Positions 43,472 to 51,851 of a stretch of 64,000 nucleotides of DNA are shown piece by piece (the first letter of the stretch is position 1; every line of letters begins with the position of its first letter). Location of the stretch: positions 248,001 to 312,000 of the forward strand of contig CP095846.1 of assembly GCA_023100825.1 (NCBI GenBank), read 5' to 3'. This stretch comes from Nocardioidaceae bacterium SCSIO 66511. GTDB lineage: Bacteria > Actinomycetota > Actinomycetes > Propionibacteriales > Nocardioidaceae. Both the position numbers and the translations under genes were made by a program. Under the pieces are notes generated by a model. The model was not told the DNA's origin. It saw only the letters and a list, made by a program, of their open reading frames with translations, and searched no databases.

Positions 43472-44870
43472 GGGACTGTCAGGAAAATGGTGGATCTGGT
43501 CTTGGTCTGACCGAGAGGAATGACCATGACGACGACCGATCCGAGAGATCGTGAGGTCGCAGCGGGCGAGATGATCGAGCCCGTGAGCGAAGAGGGCATT
43601 GATCAGCAGCAGTTGGCCGAGCAGCTTCTGGCGCAGGCCAAGGAACAGGGCATCGATCTGGTTGGCCCGGACGGGCTGCTCAACCAGTTGACGAAGAATG
43701 TGCTGGAGACGGCGCTCGAGGCCGAGATGGATGACCATCTCGGCTATGAACGCCATGACCCGGTGGGCCGCAACAGCGGCAACTCCCGCAACGGGACCAG
43801 GTCGAAGACAGTGCTGACGGAGATCGGCCCGGTCGAGATCGACGTTCCCCGCGACACTGACGCGTCGTTCGACCCGAAGATCGTGCGTAAGCGGCAACGG
43901 CGGTTGGACGGGATCGACGAGGTCGTGCTGTCGTTGACCGCCCGCGGGCTGACCACCGGTGAGATCGCGGCGCACTTCGACGAGGTCTATGGGGCCAAGG
44001 TCTCCAAGGAGACGATCTCGAAGATCACCGACAAGGTCGTCGATCAGATGGCCGAGTGGTCATCGCGGCCGCTCGATTCGATCTACCCGGTGATCTTCGT
44101 CGACGCCCTGGTGATCAAGGTCCGTGATGGGCAGGTGGTGAACAAGCCGTTCTATGTCGTCGTCGGTGTGACCACCAACGGTGAACGCGACATCCTTGGC
44201 ATTTGGGCCGGCGACGATGGTGGCGAAGGTGCACGGTTCTGGCTGCAGGTCTTCGCCGAGCTCAAGAACCGCGGCGTGACCGATGTGCTGATCGCGGTCT
44301 GCGACGGGCTCAAGGGCCTGCCAGAAGCGATCACCACGACCTGGGAACACACGATCGTGCAGCAGTGCGTGATCCACCTGATTCGCAACTCGTTCCGCTA
44401 CGCCGGGCGCCAGCACCGGGATGCGATCGTGCGAGGTCTCAAGCCGATCTATACCGCACCGTCGGAGCAGGCGGCCAAGGACCGGTTCGACGAGTTCGCG
44501 GCACAGTGGCAGGACAAGTATCCGGCGATCGTGCAGCTATGGCGCAACGCCTGGGCCGAGTTCGTACCGTTCCTCGAGTACGACGTCGAGATACGCAAGG
44601 TCATCTGCACGACGAACGCGATCGAGTCGATCAACGCCCGCTACCGCCGCGCGGTCAAGGCCCGCGGCCACTTTCCCTCCGAAGCCGCGGCGCTCAAATG
44701 CCTGTACCTCGTCACCCGATCCCTTGACCCCACCGGGAAGGGCCGAGCACGATGGACGATGCGCTGGAAAGCGCCGCTGAACGCGTTCGCGATCACGTTC
44801 CCCGGACGCCTGGACCCGACCAGCAACTAAGAACCGCCAAGGTCAGATCCACCGTTCATCTGACAGACCC
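43472..44870 (+). mobile_element. IS256-family insertion sequence
   Basis: Terminal inverted repeats start GGGACTGTCAG and GGGTCTGTCAG and continue GGTGGATCTG with mismatches. The 8-base flanks are GCTATCGG (43464-43471) and TCTATCGG (44871-44878), a target duplication with one mismatch. The size, 1399 bp, and a single transposase gene fit IS256. Confidence 0.9.
43526..44830 (+). CDS. IS256-family transposase (mutator type)
   Basis: About 434 residues; ATG 43520 is equally possible. The mutator transposase layout is intact: LETALEAEMDDHLGYERHD, RNGTRSKTVLTEIGPVEIDV, PVIFVDALVIKVRDG with the first catalytic Asp, LIAVCDGLKGLPEAI with the second, QQCVIHLIRNSFRY, and the Glu region TTNAIESINARYRRAVKARG. 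It ends 40 bases before the right repeat. It is probably active and entered the element after the host gene was formed. Confidence 0.96.
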   Translation: MTTTDPRDREVAAGEMIEPVSEEGIDQQQLAEQLLAQAKEQGIDLVGPDGLLNQLTKNVLETALEAEMDDHLGYERHDPVGRNSGNSRNGTRSKTVLTEIGPVEIDVPRDTDASFDPKIVRKRQRRLDGIDEVVLSLTARGLTTGEIAAHFDEVYGAKVSKETISKITDKVVDQMAEWSSRPLDSIYPVIFVDALVIKVRDGQVVNKPFYVVVGVTTNGERDILGIWAGDDGGEGARFWLQVFAELKNRGVTDVLIAVCDGLKGLPEAITTTWEHTIVQQCVIHLIRNSFRYAGRQHRDAIVRGLKPIYTAPSEQAAKDRFDEFAAQWQDKYPAIVQLWRNAWAEFVPFLEYDVEIRKVICTTNAIESINARYRRAVKARGHFPSEAAALKCLYLVTRSLDPTGKGRARWTMRWKAPLNAFAITFPGRLDPTSN

Positions 44871-44916
44871 TCTATCGGTCGTCGATGAGGACACCGGCGA
44901 GATTGTCGACACCTAG

Positions 44917-45172
44917 TCTTGCCGGTATCCGTCAATGGTGGCGTTCTTGTCTGCCGTATCCGGTAGAGTTTGCCGGTCGTTGCACGATGGGGCCTACGGG
45001 GCCGCAGCCCTGGTGGCTCGGTGGGCGAGAGATGCCCACTCGGGTCCGTGCCCTGCGTGTCGGCGGTCGAGGCGCGGCGTACCCCTGGTGGGAGTTCTTG
45101 GCAGTGCCCGAGTTGGAGCGCCGTCTCCTCTGCTGGATCAGAGCCGCAACGGCCCCAGCAGAGGAGACATGC
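44917..45172. other. Spacer with no confident gene
   Basis: Several short overlapping open frames are present, none with a convincing start, length or domain. No hairpin or promoter stands out. Confidence 0.4.
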
Positions 45173-45571
45173 CTACTCGCCAAATGGGGACTCGGCGACA
45201 GGATGACGGACGCTCCGATTGATTCGGAGCCCCCCAGCCCGGAGTTCGGCGGCGAACCGTCGTAGTTCGACACGTGTCTGCGCAGGCGTGGCCTTCGTCA
45301 ACGTATAGGTCTTACCGCGTGTGCTGCGTAGCCGTAGGGTCGTCTCACTGTTGGTCTTGACCGTCCACCCCTGGGCGAGCGCACTGCTACACACCAGTTC
45401 GAGCTCCTGACTGAGCACTGTGCGCCCGGTGAGCTTTCCGGAGACAGGGATTGGGGGACGCTGTCCATGCGTCGAGATCTGCTGCTCGATTGCCAGGGCA
45501 GCGTTGTTGAGCGCGGCGCGCAGATTCCCAACGACGCCGGAACTCCGGCGGCTTCGCAGCAGGCATGTCAC
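45173..45571 (-). CDS. Hypothetical protein of the element
   Basis: A 132-residue protein with plausible coding character: LRAALNNAALAIEQQISTHG, a beta-rich middle (GWTVKTNSETTLRLRSTRGK) and a helical end (TRVELRRFAAELRAGGLRIN). I recognise no family. It lies near the right side of the mobile region and no partner gene adjoins it. Confidence 0.55.
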   Translation of the reverse strand: MTCLLRSRRSSGVVGNLRAALNNAALAIEQQISTHGQRPPIPVSGKLTGRTVLSQELELVCSSALAQGWTVKTNSETTLRLRSTRGKTYTLTKATPAQTRVELRRFAAELRAGGLRINRSVRHPVAESPFGE

Positions 45572-45851
45572 GGACTCCTATCTGAGACGATCATCGTCTC
45601 AACTCAGGTGTCCGTGAAAGCGGGTCATGCTCCGACGCACATTGAATGTCAAGAGGCGCTGAGCCACCGGCGGTAGCGCTCTGAACCGTCACCGGTTGAG
45701 TATCCGTGGACCGTCGCGGCCAGCGGTTACTGACGGGGTGCTGATCTGGAGGTAGTACGTCTACTCGTACACGGTTGACGGCGACACAGGAGAGCGCGGT
45801 GGAGGCAGCGATCATCGCATCAGTGAACCCCTTGTCAGCTGCGGGTGGTCC
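45572..45851. other. Gap at the probable right edge of the mobile region
   Basis: No coding frame or RNA gene is evident. The segment would contain the right attachment site if the element ends here, but I see no repeat of the tRNA-Arg 3' end. Confidence 0.4.
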
Positions 45852-47933
45852 CTAGCGGGTTCGTGTTTGTGAGCGTGTCGTTCGGGAGAGATGTCCTGGC
45901 CACCAGAACCGGCGGCCGAGCAGAGTGATCAGGGCGGGTACGAGCACGCTGCGTACGAGGAGGGTGTCGAGTAGGACGCCGAAGCCGACGATGACGCCGA
46001 TCTGGGCCAGCACGATCAGTGGTAGGACACCGAGCACGGTGAACACTGCGGCCAGCAGGATCCCGGCACTGGTGATCACTCCACCGGTGACGGCGAGAGC
46101 GGTCGAGATCGCTGTGGTGGTGTTGGCGTGCTCGGCTTCTTCCTTGGCGCGTGTGGTGAGGAAGATGTTGTAGTCGACGCCGAGCGCGACCAGGAACAGG
46201 AATGCGAGTAGCGGCACACTCGAGTCGAGCGCTGGGAAGTCGAGCAGCTGAGTGAAGGCGAGCCAGCTGACGCCGAGGCTGGCCAGATAGGTGGCCACCA
46301 CGGTGAGCACGAGGACGACGGCTGCAACCGCCGAGCGCAGCAGAGCGAACAGCATGAGCAGGACCACGCCGAGGATCAGCGGGATGATCAGCCCTTGGTC
46401 ACGCTCTGCGGTCTCGGCCGTGTCGAGTGCTTCGGCATCGGGACCACCGATGAGCGCGGTTGGGCTGACATCGGTTGCGGACGCGCGTACCGCTTCCACC
46501 GCGGCGAAGGCCTGATCCGATGCGGGCGCGGTGGTCAGGACGACCTCGAGCACAGATCGTCCATCGCCGGTGCCGCCGTCGTCCACCGACTGCACGGCGG
46601 GTATCTGTGCGACCGCGCGCTTGACCCGCTCGGCCGCATCCTCAGATACGACGACCCTAGTCGTCTGGCCGCTGCCGGCAGGGAAGTGGTCAGAGAGCAC
46701 TTGCTGGCCGGTAACCGACTCGGGAGTATCGATGAACTGCTCCGTTTCCGACAAGCCTCTCTCGGCGCCGGTGAGCGGTACGGCCATCGCGATCAGCGCC
46801 AGCGCCCCGGCCAGGCTGACGGCGACTGGACGTGCGGTGACGTTCTCCGCGACACGCGCCCACCACCCGCTGCGGGCGGGGTCGCGCTGCCCGACGCGAG
46901 GCATGAACGGCCAGAACAGCCAACGCCCGAAGCAGGTCATCGCAGCCGGCAGTACGAGCAAGGCGTAGCTGACGGCCGTGGCTATGCCGATCGCGCCGCC
47001 GAAGCCGATGTTGCGGCTGGTCGGATTGTCGGCGAAGCCGAGGCAGAGCAGAGCCAGGATCACCGTGCCCGCGCTGGCGACGATCGCCGGGGCGGCCCGG
47101 CCGACCGCCTTTCGCATGGCGTCGTAGCGGTTCTCGATGCGACGCAGCTCCTCGCGATAGCGAGCGATGAGCAGCAAGGCGTAGTTCGTGCCTGCGCCGA
47201 AGACCAGGACCGAGGTGATCCCTGTGGACTGGCCGTCGGCCTGGAACGGAAGGACCTGCGTGCCGACGGCAACCAACGACGCGGCGACCTGGTCGCCGAC
47301 GGCGACGACCGAGAGCGGTACCAGCCACAGCCACGGGCTCCGGTAGGTGACCAACAGCAGGAGCGCGACGACCGAAGCTGTGACGATCAGCAATCGAGTG
47401 TCGGCACCGTCGAACACGTTCCCGAGGTCGAAGGAGATCGCCGGCGCCCCGGTCACCTGGGCGCGCAGATCGTCGGGCAGCGAGCCCCCAACCGTGTCGC
47501 GCAGTCGCTCGACCGCGGCATTGCGTTCCTCCTCGGGCAGGTCCGTACGCAGCGGCACTCCGATGAGCACCGCCTCCTTATCGTCAGCGGGCACGGAGAA
47601 CACCCGCTGCCCACTGCCAACCTGGTCCTGCAGGTGACCCGCCAGGTCCTCGATCGCCGTCCGGTCGGATGCCGTGAGTTGCTCCCCCCCGCGGTCGACG
47701 ACGATGAGCGCCGGCACGAACTCCGCGGCACCGATCGCGTCCGCGAGATCAGCGGCGTGAGCCGACTCCGCATCCGAAGGCAGCCCAGCCGAGGCGTTGT
47801 CCGCCTCGTCGGTCTCGATGTTCGCTCCCAGCATCACCGCCGAGAACCCCACGGCGACCAACACCACGACCCAACTGATCCAATGGCCGACGAACTGCAT
47901 CAGGTGGCGAGGCTCGCGATTTACTTCCACCAT
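45852..47933 (-). CDS. MMPL/RND-type transporter
   Basis: A 693-residue exporter starting at ATG 47933. Two membrane bundles separated by extracytoplasmic domains are seen. The first has VLVFGAGTNYALLLIARYREEL and the second has FLFLVALGVDYNIFLTTRAKEEA, the GxxxDYxxF-type proton-relay helix. The frame is intact, unlike the MMPL gene at 1375-3645. Homologues export lipids, drugs or heme. The MarR-type gene starts 20 bases away in the opposite direction and is the likely repressor. Confidence 0.92.
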   Translation of the reverse strand: MVEVNREPRHLMQFVGHWISWVVVLVAVGFSAVMLGANIETDEADNASAGLPSDAESAHAADLADAIGAAEFVPALIVVDRGGEQLTASDRTAIEDLAGHLQDQVGSGQRVFSVPADDKEAVLIGVPLRTDLPEEERNAAVERLRDTVGGSLPDDLRAQVTGAPAISFDLGNVFDGADTRLLIVTASVVALLLLVTYRSPWLWLVPLSVVAVGDQVAASLVAVGTQVLPFQADGQSTGITSVLVFGAGTNYALLLIARYREELRRIENRYDAMRKAVGRAAPAIVASAGTVILALLCLGFADNPTSRNIGFGGAIGIATAVSYALLVLPAAMTCFGRWLFWPFMPRVGQRDPARSGWWARVAENVTARPVAVSLAGALALIAMAVPLTGAERGLSETEQFIDTPESVTGQQVLSDHFPAGSGQTTRVVVSEDAAERVKRAVAQIPAVQSVDDGGTGDGRSVLEVVLTTAPASDQAFAAVEAVRASATDVSPTALIGGPDAEALDTAETAERDQGLIIPLILGVVLLMLFALLRSAVAAVVLVLTVVATYLASLGVSWLAFTQLLDFPALDSSVPLLAFLFLVALGVDYNIFLTTRAKEEAEHANTTTAISTALAVTGGVITSAGILLAAVFTVLGVLPLIVLAQIGVIVGFGVLLDTLLVRSVLVPALITLLGRRFWWPGHLSRTTRSQTRTR

Positions 47934-47953
47934 CGAAAGAGTACGCTCGGTAG

Positions 47954-48454
47954 ATGGCCGACGGCAACGCGCCCCATAACGAAGACCGCCCCGAGATGGC
48001 TCGTCGTGTCGTCCGCGCGCTGCGCCGCTACGCCACCGAAACCGACCTGTATGTCGCTGCCGCCGGACGCTCCTCGGCAATGCACCACACGGATCTCAAA
48101 GGGTTGGCGCTCGTGATGGACTGGGGTCTGGAGGGCGATCCCGCGACGCCGGGCAGGCTGAGCACGGCACTGCAGCTGAGCCCGGCCGCGACTTCGGCGA
48201 TGCTCGATCGACTCGAGCGCCATGGCCACATCACGCGCGCCACCCACCCGCTCGACCATCGCTCGGTCGTCGTGGAGATCACCGAGCACGCGATGGAGGT
48301 CGGCGGCCAGCTCTTCGGACGTCTCGCCCAGCACCTGGGACCCGTACTTGCACGCCACAGTGAGCAGGAGCTTATCCTCGTCGCCCGATTCCTCGAGGAT
48401 GCAGGAGCTGCCACCATCGCGGCCCGCAACGACACCCTGACGCATCGCTCGTGA
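47954..48454 (+). CDS. MarR-family transcriptional regulator
   Basis: A 166-residue winged-helix regulator: LSTALQLSPAATSAMLDRLE is the recognition helix region, and HITRATHPLDHRSVVVEIT is the wing with the conserved Asp-x-Arg. Its start is 20 bases from the divergent MMPL start, so one operator would control both. There is no space for a standard ribosome site, suggesting leaderless messages. Confidence 0.9.
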   Translation: MADGNAPHNEDRPEMARRVVRALRRYATETDLYVAAAGRSSAMHHTDLKGLALVMDWGLEGDPATPGRLSTALQLSPAATSAMLDRLERHGHITRATHPLDHRSVVVEITEHAMEVGGQLFGRLAQHLGPVLARHSEQELILVARFLEDAGAATIAARNDTLTHRS

Positions 48455-48493
48455 CCGAACGACACGAGTGGCACCTATCGAGAACCCCGGCCG

Positions 48494-48913
48494 ATGAACC
48501 TCTTCGCTCTAGGCGCTGATGTCGCGGCGCCGGCCGATCAGGTGTGGGAGTTGTTGGTCGACACCGACGCCTGGCCACAATGGGGTCCGAGCGTGCGGGA
48601 AGTGCACCTGGCATCCGGCGCACGGCAGCTCACGCCCGACGTCACGGGCCGGGTACGCGTCGGGGTCGGGCCAGCGCTTCCCTTCGCCGTTCGGGACTGG
48701 AGAGAAGGGCCTGAGGAGTACGGCTGGTCATGGCGGGTCGTTGGGGTCGTCGCGACCGACCATCGGGTCCGACCTGCAGGGCCGCGTACGTGCCGGGTCG
48801 AATTCACGTGGCCATGGTGGGCGCCGGCGTACGGCGTCGTTGTGTTGCTGGCGTTGCGACGGCTGCGTCGCATGGCTGAGCGGGGCGAGCGCGGTGGTGA
48901 CCACCCGGGCTGA
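48494..48913 (+). CDS. SRPBCC/polyketide-cyclase-like protein
   Basis: A 139-residue START-like protein: VAAPADQVWELLVDTDAWPQ is the family opening, and the core runs to WSWRVVGVVATDHRV. A hydrophobic C-terminal helix (WWAPAYGVVVLLALRRL) may associate with membrane. Such proteins bind or modify lipids. It leads into the stress cluster and lies 40 bases after the MarR gene. Confidence 0.8.
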   Translation: MNLFALGADVAAPADQVWELLVDTDAWPQWGPSVREVHLASGARQLTPDVTGRVRVGVGPALPFAVRDWREGPEEYGWSWRVVGVVATDHRVRPAGPRTCRVEFTWPWWAPAYGVVVLLALRRLRRMAERGERGGDHPG

Positions 48914-48992
48914 CCTCCCGGATAGCGGCAGCGGTCAGATCGGTCGACAGCCTGTCGTTGCCCGAGGCGCCCGCATCAGGTGGGATGGGCAC

Positions 48993-49505
48993 ATGTGCGA
49001 TCGCTCTCAACACCAGCCGATCCCCGTGCGTGCTGCACCCGGTCAGGAATCGGTCTGGGAGTATCCCCGTCCACCGCGGGCGGAACCCAGCAGGTCACGG
49101 ATCGAGGTCGTGCTGGGCGGGCAGGCGATCATTGCGACGACCCGGTCCTACCGCGTGCTGGAGACGAGTCATCCACCGACGTACTACCTGCCCGTACGTG
49201 ACGCCGTTCCCGGTGCGCTCGTTCCGGTCGACGGAGGGTCGTGGTGCGAGTTCAAGGGCCGCGCGGCGTACTTCGATCTGCACGGCGGGGATCGGGTGGT
49301 CGCCCATGCCGCCTGGACCTATCCGGAGCCGACGCCTACGTACGCCATGTTGCGTGGACACGTCGGCCTCTATCCCGGCCTGGTCGATCGTTGCACCGTC
49401 GACGGTGAGGTCGTGCGGCCTCAGCCTGGCGGATTCTACGGCGGCTGGGTCACAGATGCTGTCGTCGGACCCTTCAAGGGCGAGCCCGGCACGGCCGGCT
49501 GGTGA
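48993..49505 (+). CDS. DUF427 domain protein
   Basis: A 170-residue protein from ATG 48993; upstream in-frame sequence overlaps the SRPBCC gene. The DUF427 core is clear: YPRPPRAEPSRSRIEVVLGG, RSYRVLETSHPPTYYLP, CEFKGRAAYFDLHGGDRV, AAWTYPEPTPTYAMLRGHV and YPGLVDRCTVDG. The fold is small and beta-rich, and the function is unknown, but DUF427 genes recur in light- and oxidative-stress-induced clusters. Convergent with the MerR-DICT gene. Confidence 0.88.
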   Translation: MCDRSQHQPIPVRAAPGQESVWEYPRPPRAEPSRSRIEVVLGGQAIIATTRSYRVLETSHPPTYYLPVRDAVPGALVPVDGGSWCEFKGRAAYFDLHGGDRVVAHAAWTYPEPTPTYAMLRGHVGLYPGLVDRCTVDGEVVRPQPGGFYGGWVTDAVVGPFKGEPGTAGW

Positions 49506-49571
49506 CAGGCCGATGAATCGACTCGACTCAGTGGTGGGGAGGCCCCGCAACAATGTTCCGGCGGATGCCGG

Positions 49572-50450
49572 TCACCGTGGAGCTGTGGCGTCCAGGTAGC
49601 CGAGGGTCCGGTTGAGCAGTCCGTCGGCGCGCCGCAGATCATCGGACGCCGGAGGAGGCGCCTCGTCGGCGAGAAGCTGGGCCACGGCGGGGTCGGCGGA
49701 TCTTGTGTAGCTCTCGGCGAGCCGGGCGCAGATACGGGCAGCGTCACGGACGGCCTGGGGATCGACGGTCCAGATCGTTTCGAACCGACGGTCGGCATCT
49801 GCCAGTGCGTCCTGCCCCGGATGTTCCCAGCCGGCGACGCATGCCGGGTAGTCCGAGGCCTCGCAGACCAGCACCCACTCCCGGCGTAACGCGGCACGAG
49901 CGGGGACGGGCACATGCAGCGGCGTATCCCCGGACTCCGGCTGTTCGTCGAAGTCGGCGAAAATGATCACCGAACGCGCGGTGCGGGCGAGCTCGATCCA
50001 CCGGTACTGAACCTGCTCGTAGAAGTGCCGCTTCTGGAAGCTGGCGAACAGAACCGGGTCGTCGGCGCGCGCGCAACACTCGTCCTCGATCGCCCGAGAC
50101 AGTGCGAGCAGTGTCGGCTTCCGGACAACCCGCGGCTGCAGATCGGGGCGCCGGCGCCGAAGCCCGGCGAAGATTGACGGCTCAGGTTGCTCGAACTGTG
50201 CGACGGTCGCAGCGATTGCGGTGGAGATCGTCTGACCGGTCGAACGGCGGCGGACGATCGCCTTGATGGCATCGACGTCGCGGTCGAGGTAACGGCGGTG
50301 CCCTCCGGCCAGCCTCCGGGGGCTGGGATAGCCGTACCGACTCTCCCAGGTGCGCAGCGTCGCGGCGGAGACGCCAGTCCGATCGGCCAGGTCACTGATG
50401 GACAAGCCGGCCGGCTGGCCATCATCTCGAACCGAGGTATCATCCGCCAT
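49572..50450 (-). CDS. MerR-family regulator with a DICT sensory domain
   Basis: A 292-residue protein. Residues 16-80 are a MerR DNA-binding domain (ISDLADRTGVSAATLRTWES, YGYPSPRRLAGGHRRYLDRD). The rest matches the DICT domain: LLALSRAIEDECCARADDP, FASFQKRHFYEQVQYRWIEL, ARSVIIFADFDEQPE. DICT is a putative light or redox sensor domain found with MerR and cyclase outputs. In B12-dependent relatives (LitR/CarH) the sensor is a cobalamin domain; none is present here. The gene is divergent from the CFA-synthase-like gene and is the only regulator in the stress cluster. Confidence 0.85.
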   Translation of the reverse strand: MADDTSVRDDGQPAGLSISDLADRTGVSAATLRTWESRYGYPSPRRLAGGHRRYLDRDVDAIKAIVRRRSTGQTISTAIAATVAQFEQPEPSIFAGLRRRRPDLQPRVVRKPTLLALSRAIEDECCARADDPVLFASFQKRHFYEQVQYRWIELARTARSVIIFADFDEQPESGDTPLHVPVPARAALRREWVLVCEASDYPACVAGWEHPGQDALADADRRFETIWTVDPQAVRDAARICARLAESYTRSADPAVAQLLADEAPPPASDDLRRADGLLNRTLGYLDATAPR

Positions 50451-50461
50451 GATGAGGAAAG

Positions 50462-50469
50462 TCTACATC
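50462..50469. promoter_or_regulatory. Shared octamer in the MerR/cfa divergent gap
   Basis: TCTACATC at this position recurs as its complement GATGTAGA at 54757-54764, before the PPOX gene. Each copy falls in an otherwise AT-rich intergenic promoter region. It may be a half-site of the MerR-DICT operator. Only two copies were found, so the assignment is tentative. Confidence 0.35.
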
Positions 50470-50567
50470 TCTTGCCTAAGTTATGGGGAGGACAGGTTGG
50501 GCCAGCCGTCGGGAGGAAGCCACGACGGCGTCCGTCCTCATGCCTGACTGATCGGAGGTATACCGCC

Positions 50568-51851
50568 GTGGTCACTGTAGCGGAGCCGCTGTGCGTGCGA
50601 CGTCCCTTGCTGCGCCCGCTGTGCCTGCGCGCCAAGATCGCGCGGATGATCGTCGAACGCGTCTTGGATTCGGTGCCCGTACGGGTGGTGTATCCCGACG
50701 GGACGGTGCGCTTCGGCATAGATGAGCCAGGCGCGCCGAAGCTGGAGATCGTCCGCCCGGCGGCGCTGTTCGACCGCGTGGGAGACAATCCGAAGATCGG
50801 TCTAGGGGAGGCGTACATGGCCGGTGACTGGCGCGCCGCCGCCGGGACCGACCTCGCCGACCTGCTGACGCCGTTCGCTGCACGACTCGCCAATCTCGTC
50901 CCTGCTTGGCTCACGCGCCTTCGGGTCGTCGTCGACAAGCGCATTCCGCGCAGTCAGCGCAACACGGTGGACGGTGCGCGCAAGAACATCAGCTCCCACT
51001 ATGACCTGAGCAACGAGCTGTTCGCGCAGTTCCTCGACCCCAGCATGACCTACAGCTCGGCATGGTTCGACGCCGCGGCGCCGTTCGCCGGCCAGTCGCT
51101 CGAAAATGCCCAGCACGGCAAGATCGGCCGCATCCTGGACCTGGCGAACGTCGCCGAGGGCTCGCGCGTGCTCGAGATCGGTACCGGCTGGGGAACGCTG
51201 GCGATCGAGGCCGCACGCCGTGGGGCGCACGTCACGAGCGTCACGATCTCGAAGGAACAGTACGATCTCGCCAGCGAACGTGTCGCCGAGGCGGGTCTGG
51301 CAGACGAGGTCGATCTGCGCCTGCAGGACTACAGGCATGTGCGTGGCACATTCGACTCGATCGTCAGCGTGGAGATGATCGAGGCGGTCGGTGAGGCGTA
51401 CTGGCCGACGTACTTCGCAACCCTGGACCGCCTCCTCGCGCCGAACGGAACCATCGGACTGCAGGCGATCCTGATGGACGACGACCGGATGCTGGCTACC
51501 CGCAAGTCCTACGGCTGGATCCAGAAGTACATCTTCCCCGGCGGCCTGATCCCCTCGCTCGACGCGATCCAACGCGCGATGTCCGACCACACCGGTCTTG
51601 GACTCGTTGGCCGGCCGCTGCGGTTCGGCGAACACTACGCGGAGACCCTTCGGCGCTGGCGACGTCGGTTCATGGACAACTGGCCACAGATCTGTGACCT
51701 GGGCCTCGACTCCACGGCTCGTCGGGCCTGGGAGTTCTACCTTGCGTACTGCGAGGCCGGGTTCCGTTCGGGATACCTCGACGTAGCCCAACTGCAACTC
51801 GCCCACCGAAACGATGATCGGCCGGAGCCGGGGAGGCACGAATGGGCATAA
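50568..51851 (+). CDS. Cyclopropane-fatty-acyl-phospholipid synthase-like methyltransferase
   Basis: A 427-residue protein from GTG 50568 with GGAGGT nine bases upstream. The N-terminal lipid-binding region (AYMAGDWRAAAGTDLADLLTP) is followed by ISSHYDLSNELFAQFLDPSMTYS, the CFA-synthase signature, the SAM site VLEIGTGWGTLAIEAARRGA, and SVEMIEAVGEAYWP. The enzymes add a methylene group to unsaturated membrane lipids. Genes of this kind belong to light-induced LitR regulons. The next gene overlaps by ten bases. Confidence 0.9.
   Translation: MVTVAEPLCVRRPLLRPLCLRAKIARMIVERVLDSVPVRVVYPDGTVRFGIDEPGAPKLEIVRPAALFDRVGDNPKIGLGEAYMAGDWRAAAGTDLADLLTPFAARLANLVPAWLTRLRVVVDKRIPRSQRNTVDGARKNISSHYDLSNELFAQFLDPSMTYSSAWFDAAAPFAGQSLENAQHGKIGRILDLANVAEGSRVLEIGTGWGTLAIEAARRGAHVTSVTISKEQYDLASERVAEAGLADEVDLRLQDYRHVRGTFDSIVSVEMIEAVGEAYWPTYFATLDRLLAPNGTIGLQAILMDDDRMLATRKSYGWIQKYIFPGGLIPSLDAIQRAMSDHTGLGLVGRPLRFGEHYAETLRRWRRRFMDNWPQICDLGLDSTARRAWEFYLAYCEAGFRSGYLDVAQLQLAHRNDDRPEPGRHEWA

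Larger units (their letters stand above)
43090..44916 (+). pseudogene. Element gene truncated by IS3 and split by IS256
   Basis: The frame is open from the IS3 right end (DHVVTWLNHEYTWD) to LSG, where the IS256 begins. Removing the IS and one copy of its target duplication joins CTATCG to GTC in frame and restores the ending VVDEDTGEIVDT and a TAG at 44914-44916. The preserved part includes TCWPKHPHIINEIAVVADQR, LEEWHRYCLPAFIDRMR and a His/Asp stretch. Its layout recalls hypothetical proteins of conjugative elements such as DUF4913, but I am not certain of the family. The 5' end was lost at the IS3. Confidence 0.75.
36946..45850. mobile_element. Decayed integrative element beside tRNA-Arg with nested IS elements
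   Basis: The segment holds an excisionase, an amber-interrupted tyrosine integrase, a HEPN/MNT pair, a frameshifted BTAD-type gene, a truncated lipoprotein gene, an IS3-family element, a disrupted host gene with an IS256-family element inside it, and a few small orphans. GTAC is rare here (one in 37601-38200) but frequent in the core (ten in 1-600). I found no copy of the tRNA 3' end on the far side, so the right boundary is inferred only from where the MMPL/MarR pair begins. Confidence 0.7.

Noticed and set aside
46395-48116. A 573-codon open frame antisense to the MMPL transporter
   Set aside because: It is a high-GC shadow; the MMPL frame has recognisable membrane domains, and this frame has only low-complexity Arg/His-rich sequence.
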